Assembly (NCBI GenBank): GCA_017160915.1
Contig: JACAWG010000073.1
Coordinates: forward strand, 65,514-129,513
DNA: 64,000 nucleotides
Direction of reading: 5' to 3'
From: Aggregatibacter actinomycetemcomitans
Lineage (GTDB): Bacteria > Pseudomonadota > Gammaproteobacteria > Enterobacterales > Pasteurellaceae
Every line of letters begins with the position of its first letter. Positions within the stretch are counted from its first letter, which is position 1. The position numbers and the translations under genes were made by a program. Below the pieces are notes generated by a model. That model saw only the letters and a list, made by a program, of their open reading frames with translations, did not search any database and was not told the DNA's origin. Shown here one piece after another: positions 60,871-64,000 of the stretch.

Positions 60871-62175
60871 ATGGATAGTTTGCAATCAATAAAAGCGCAA
60901 TTAATTAGCCAAATTCACCAATTAGAATCAGAACAACATGCCATTTCGGTTTGCTCGGCGCAGATCGAAAGCAACGTTAATTTGCTTGCCTGGTTAAAAG
61001 CGCAACCGCACTATCCGCAATGCTATTTCAAATTACAACAAGGCGAATCGGCTTTTGCCGCTATCGGCGAAGTGCGCGCCTTTGATCAATTAGCTGCCGC
61101 CCAACATTTTATCGAACACGCCGACTTCTCTTTATTCGGCGGCATGACCTTTAACGGCGACACCTATTTTTTTCTGCCGCAACTGCTGTTGGAACAAACA
61201 CAACATCGGCTTACGGTGAAGGCTTTTATCGATCACGCCGATTTCCAAAAAAGCAAGCAGCAGGCGTTGGCAGCCTTAAAAACACTGGAAAAAACCACCG
61301 CACTTTTAGACGTGCAAAGTGAGGCGACCCAAATCCACCGGCAAGCCGACCAATCCCGCTGGCAACATTGGATAGAACAGGCGTTAGCGCAAATTAGAAG
61401 CGGCTATGTGGGCAAACTAGTGCTGGCGAACGAAACCACATTTCAGCTTAACACGCCATTAAATGCGCAGGATTTTCTCGCTAAAAGCGAAGCCCATAAT
61501 CACGGTTGTTATCATTTTTTATTGGCGAAAAGCCCTTCTTCCATCTTTCTTGGTTCCACGCCGGAACGCCTATACGCACGCCATCAGCGCCGACTCACCA
61601 CCGAAGCCCTTGCCGGTACGGCGTTGATGACCGACGATCCCGCAGAAAACCGTCAACAGGCACAATGGCTCTTGCAGGATGGGAAGAATATTCACGAAAA
61701 TCAGTTGGTTGCCGAGGGCATTTGCGCCAACTTAAGCGCCTTTGCCAAACAGATTCAGCTTGGTGAAATCGGTTTGAAGCCACTGCGTCGGGTACAACAT
61801 TTACGCCGTGAAATCACCGCACTTTTAACGGAAAACTGCACCGATTTGGATTGTTTGAAAGCAATCCACCCCACCGCCGCCGTTGCCGGTTTGCCACAAC
61901 AAACCGCCAAAACCCTACTGGCACAAATTGAAAACTACGATCGGAGTTGGTATGCAGGCACCCTGGGCTTTTTTAATCGGGAACGAGCCGAATTTTGCGT
62001 AACCATTCGTTCCGCCTTTATTGAAGCGGACAAAATTCGCGTTTTTGCCGGCGCCGGTATTGTTGAAGGGTCTGTTCCCTTGCTAGAATGGCAGGAAATT
62101 GAGCGTAAAGCCGCCGGTTTAATCTCATTGTTACAAATAACGGAATCTAAAAACGGAGAGAAAAAATGTCAGTAA
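60871..62175 (+). CDS. menF: MenF: isochorismate synthase of menaquinone synthesis
   Basis: A 434-residue chorismate-binding enzyme. 'EALAGTALMTDDPAENRQQAQWL', 'HPTAAVAGLPQQTAKTLL' and 'SWYAGTLGFFNRERAEFCVTIRSAFIE' followed by 'FAGAGIVEGSVPLLEWQEIE' are the MenF/EntC active-site blocks. Converts chorismate to isochorismate. Uptake words occur inside ('TTALLDV', 'ITALLTE'). Overlaps the menD start by 10 bases, so the two are translationally coupled. Confidence 0.93.
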   Translation: MDSLQSIKAQLISQIHQLESEQHAISVCSAQIESNVNLLAWLKAQPHYPQCYFKLQQGESAFAAIGEVRAFDQLAAAQHFIEHADFSLFGGMTFNGDTYFFLPQLLLEQTQHRLTVKAFIDHADFQKSKQQALAALKTLEKTTALLDVQSEATQIHRQADQSRWQHWIEQALAQIRSGYVGKLVLANETTFQLNTPLNAQDFLAKSEAHNHGCYHFLLAKSPSSIFLGSTPERLYARHQRRLTTEALAGTALMTDDPAENRQQAQWLLQDGKNIHENQLVAEGICANLSAFAKQIQLGEIGLKPLRRVQHLRREITALLTENCTDLDCLKAIHPTAAVAGLPQQTAKTLLAQIENYDRSWYAGTLGFFNRERAEFCVTIRSAFIEADKIRVFAGAGIVEGSVPLLEWQEIERKAAGLISLLQITESKNGEKKCQ

Positions 62176-63872
62176 GCGTATTTAATCGTTGTTGGTCGAA
62201 AGTGATCTTGGAAACCCTTGTGCGTCAAGGCGTATCCCACTTTTGTATCGCGCCCGGTTCGCGTTCGACCCCGCTGACATTGGAAGCCGTTCGTTTGCAA
62301 AACGCCAACCGTGCCCTTTGCCACACGCACTTCGACGAACGTGGCTTAGGCTTTTTTGCCCTTGGTGTGGCGAAAGCCACCAAAAAACCCGTTGCCGTTA
62401 TCGTCACCTCCGGCACGGCTGCCGCGAATTTATACCCGGCGATCATCGAAGCGCGCCAAAGCCATGTCAACCTCGTCGTACTCACCGCCGATCGCCCGCC
62501 GGAATTATGGGAATGCGGCGCCAATCAAGCAATTTTACAAGAAAATATGTTCGGCGATTATCCATTGGCGAGCCTGAACTTACCGCGCCCAAGTCAGGAT
62601 TATGCGGCAGGCTGGCTCATTTCCAAAATCGAACAGGCTTGTCATCAGCAAACGGAAGAAGGCGGCGTTATACACATTAACGTGCCGTTCGCCGAACCGT
62701 TATATGACGCCAATGTGGAAGAAATTGACGTGCATCCGTGGCTGGCGCAAGTTCAGCGTTGGTTAAGCCAAAATAAAAGCTGGACGACTTATCCTGCCTT
62801 GCACCAAGAAGTGATCATTCACGAGCATTGGGATCACTGGCGTACCAAGCGCGGTATTATCGTGGCGGGCAGAATGCCGGCGGAACAAGCCATGGGTATC
62901 GCCGCCTGGGCAAATACTATGGGTTGGGTGTTGTTGACGGACATTCAATCGGGCGTGGAAGCGTCATTGCCTTACGCCGATATTTGGCTTGCCAATCAAA
63001 CGGTTAAACAAAAAATGTTACAGGCGGATATTGTCATTCAGCTTGGTAGCCGTTTTATCAGCAAACGCATTAATCAATTTTTAGCGGAATTTAAAAACGA
63101 ATATTGGATTGTGGACGAAAACCCGCAAGCCGTGGATCCGTATCATCACTCACATACCCGTTTTGTTGCCAAAATTCACCATTGGTTACGCGCCCACCCG
63201 CCGTTAAGACAAAAACCTTGGCTGTTGGAAGCGCTGGCGCTGTCCAAATTCTGCGCCACATTCATTGAGCAACAAGTGGGCGGCAATTTGAATGAAGCCT
63301 CTTTGGCTCATCATATTGAACGCCTGCTGCCGAACAACGGCGCACTTTTCCTGGGTAACAGTTTATTTGTGCGTTTGGTGGACGCGCTAACCAAATTGCC
63401 GGAAGGCTATCCGATTTACACCAATCGCGGCGCCAGCGGCATCGACGGTTTACTTGCCACCGTTGCCGGCATCGGTATCGGCTCCAATCAGCCGGTGGTC
63501 GCGTTAGTAGGCGACACCTCTGCGCTGTACGATTTAAACTCGCTGGCGTTATTCAAAAAAATCACCCAACCGACGATTCTCTTTATTATCAACAATAACG
63601 GCGGGGCGATTTTTGATATGTTGCCGGTGGAGGCAGAGGTGAAAGACAAATTCTACCGAATGCCGCACCACACGGAATTTTCCCAAGTGGCGTCCATGTT
63701 CGATTTAAAATATGCCCGCCCTTACACTTGGGCGGATTTGAGTTCCGTACTGAAGCAAGCCTATTCACGCCGTGAAGCCACCATCATCGAAATCAAAGTG
63801 GCACCGAACGACGGTAGCACCGTTTACAAACGCCTGATCGAGCAAATCAGTTATGCCGTTGTCGGCGAATAA
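62166..63872 (+). CDS. menD: MenD: SEPHCHC synthase
   Basis: A 568-residue thiamine-diphosphate enzyme that joins 2-oxoglutarate to isochorismate. 'FCIAPGSRSTPLTLEAV' is the MenD N-terminal signature and 'VALVGDTSALYDLNSLALFK' with 'NNNGGAIFDMLPV' the ThDP/metal site. The start lies inside the end of menF, after GGAGAGAAAA. Cytoplasmic homotetramer. Confidence 0.95.
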   Translation: MSVSVFNRCWSKVILETLVRQGVSHFCIAPGSRSTPLTLEAVRLQNANRALCHTHFDERGLGFFALGVAKATKKPVAVIVTSGTAAANLYPAIIEARQSHVNLVVLTADRPPELWECGANQAILQENMFGDYPLASLNLPRPSQDYAAGWLISKIEQACHQQTEEGGVIHINVPFAEPLYDANVEEIDVHPWLAQVQRWLSQNKSWTTYPALHQEVIIHEHWDHWRTKRGIIVAGRMPAEQAMGIAAWANTMGWVLLTDIQSGVEASLPYADIWLANQTVKQKMLQADIVIQLGSRFISKRINQFLAEFKNEYWIVDENPQAVDPYHHSHTRFVAKIHHWLRAHPPLRQKPWLLEALALSKFCATFIEQQVGGNLNEASLAHHIERLLPNNGALFLGNSLFVRLVDALTKLPEGYPIYTNRGASGIDGLLATVAGIGIGSNQPVVALVGDTSALYDLNSLALFKKITQPTILFIINNNGGAIFDMLPVEAEVKDKFYRMPHHTEFSQVASMFDLKYARPYTWADLSSVLKQAYSRREATIIEIKVAPNDGSTVYKRLIEQISYAVVGE

Positions 63873-63883
63873 ATAACCCCATC

Positions 63884-63917
63884 AAAAGCAAATTATTTCA
63901 CGATAATTTGCTTTTTT
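63884..63917 (+). terminator. hairpin between menD and menH
   Basis: aaaagcaaattat / ataatttgctttttt with a 6-base loop; the T run is typical of a terminator, yet menH starts 8 bases later on the same strand, so it may be only partial. Confidence 0.7.
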
Positions 63918-63924
63918 AACCGTT

Positions 63925-64000
63925 ATGAAACCGTATCTCGTCTTTTTACACGGCTTGCTCGGCACGCAAGCCGACTGGCAAAAACTCACGGAAAATCTAC
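63925..64000 (+). CDS. menH: MenH: SHCHC synthase, start only (cut by window end)
   Basis: 25 codons starting 'MKPYLVFLHGLLGTQADW' with the HG oxyanion motif of the MenH alpha/beta hydrolases. It eliminates pyruvate from SEPHCHC, the step after MenD. The rest lies outside the window. Follows menD by 52 bp. Confidence 0.8.
   Translation, partial: MKPYLVFLHGLLGTQADWQKLTENL

Noticed and set aside
1-64000. tRNA, rRNA, tmRNA or riboswitch structures
   Set aside because: I looked in the intergenic gaps and did not recognise any conserved RNA gene; a covariance-model search would be the decisive check.

Overview
The window is chromosomal DNA of a gammaproteobacterium of the family Pasteurellaceae, most probably Aggregatibacter or a close Haemophilus relative. 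The basis is the very high density of the Haemophilus-type DNA uptake word AAGTGCGGT (often as inverted pairs that double as terminators), the gene content, and Pasteurellaceae-like nrf, ccm, menFD, nhaB-fadR and maeB loci. I saw no rRNA or tRNA gene, CRISPR array, phage or insertion sequence with a transposase.

Layout. 1-1447: end of a BCCT-type transporter. 1488-10559 (minus strand): ammonifying nitrite respiration. nrfA-nrfB-nrfC-nrfD end at a terminator and are followed by a haem-attachment set nrfE-nrfX-nrfFG plus a flavoprotein. 11070-12001: two small exported proteins. 12039-18924 (minus): complete ccmABCDEFGHI cytochrome c maturation operon, ending in a truncated VOC gene. 19112-24826: bcr-type efflux pump, rsuA, maeB, sodA, elaA.

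25.1-41.2 kb is an accessory mosaic. Many of its genes are GC-rich and Neisseria-like, and it carries at least eight copies of the core GTCGTCTGAA of a neisserial uptake sequence, several as inverted-pair terminators, next to Haemophilus-type uptake words. It holds hydrolases and oxidoreductases, a nucleotide-translocase-like transporter, a lipoprotein with a Rossmann fold, a class II Fic protein behind a regular array of three palindromic sites, a MATE-like transporter, flavin enzymes, two LysR regulators, hicBA toxin-antitoxin, EamA and SMR transporters, a MarR regulator with a B3/4-domain protein, a PACE efflux pump and a DUF4189 protein.

41.4-53.5 kb returns to core-type genes: ypfJ, kbp, a peptide/C4-dicarboxylate unit (M20 hydrolase, pepE, dcuC, M20 amidohydrolase), plsY, folB, mltF with a 48-codon basic ORF behind it, dsbB, nhaB, fadR. 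53.7-59.4 kb is an AT-richer carbohydrate locus: GntR/TreR-like regulator, alpha-glucan phosphorylase, EEP-family protein and PTS EIICB, with a strong CRP-site match and a perfect 18-bp palindrome. 59.5 kb to the end: alaA, then menF-menD-menH (menH cut by the window edge).

Taken together, the native part describes a facultative anaerobe that makes menaquinone (menFDH), reduces nitrite to ammonia with c-type cytochromes (nrf plus ccm) and exchanges C4-dicarboxylates (dcuC, maeB). The 25-41 kb part looks like repeated acquisition of DNA by natural transformation from oral neighbours. All functional calls are from motif recognition by eye; none was checked by database search.
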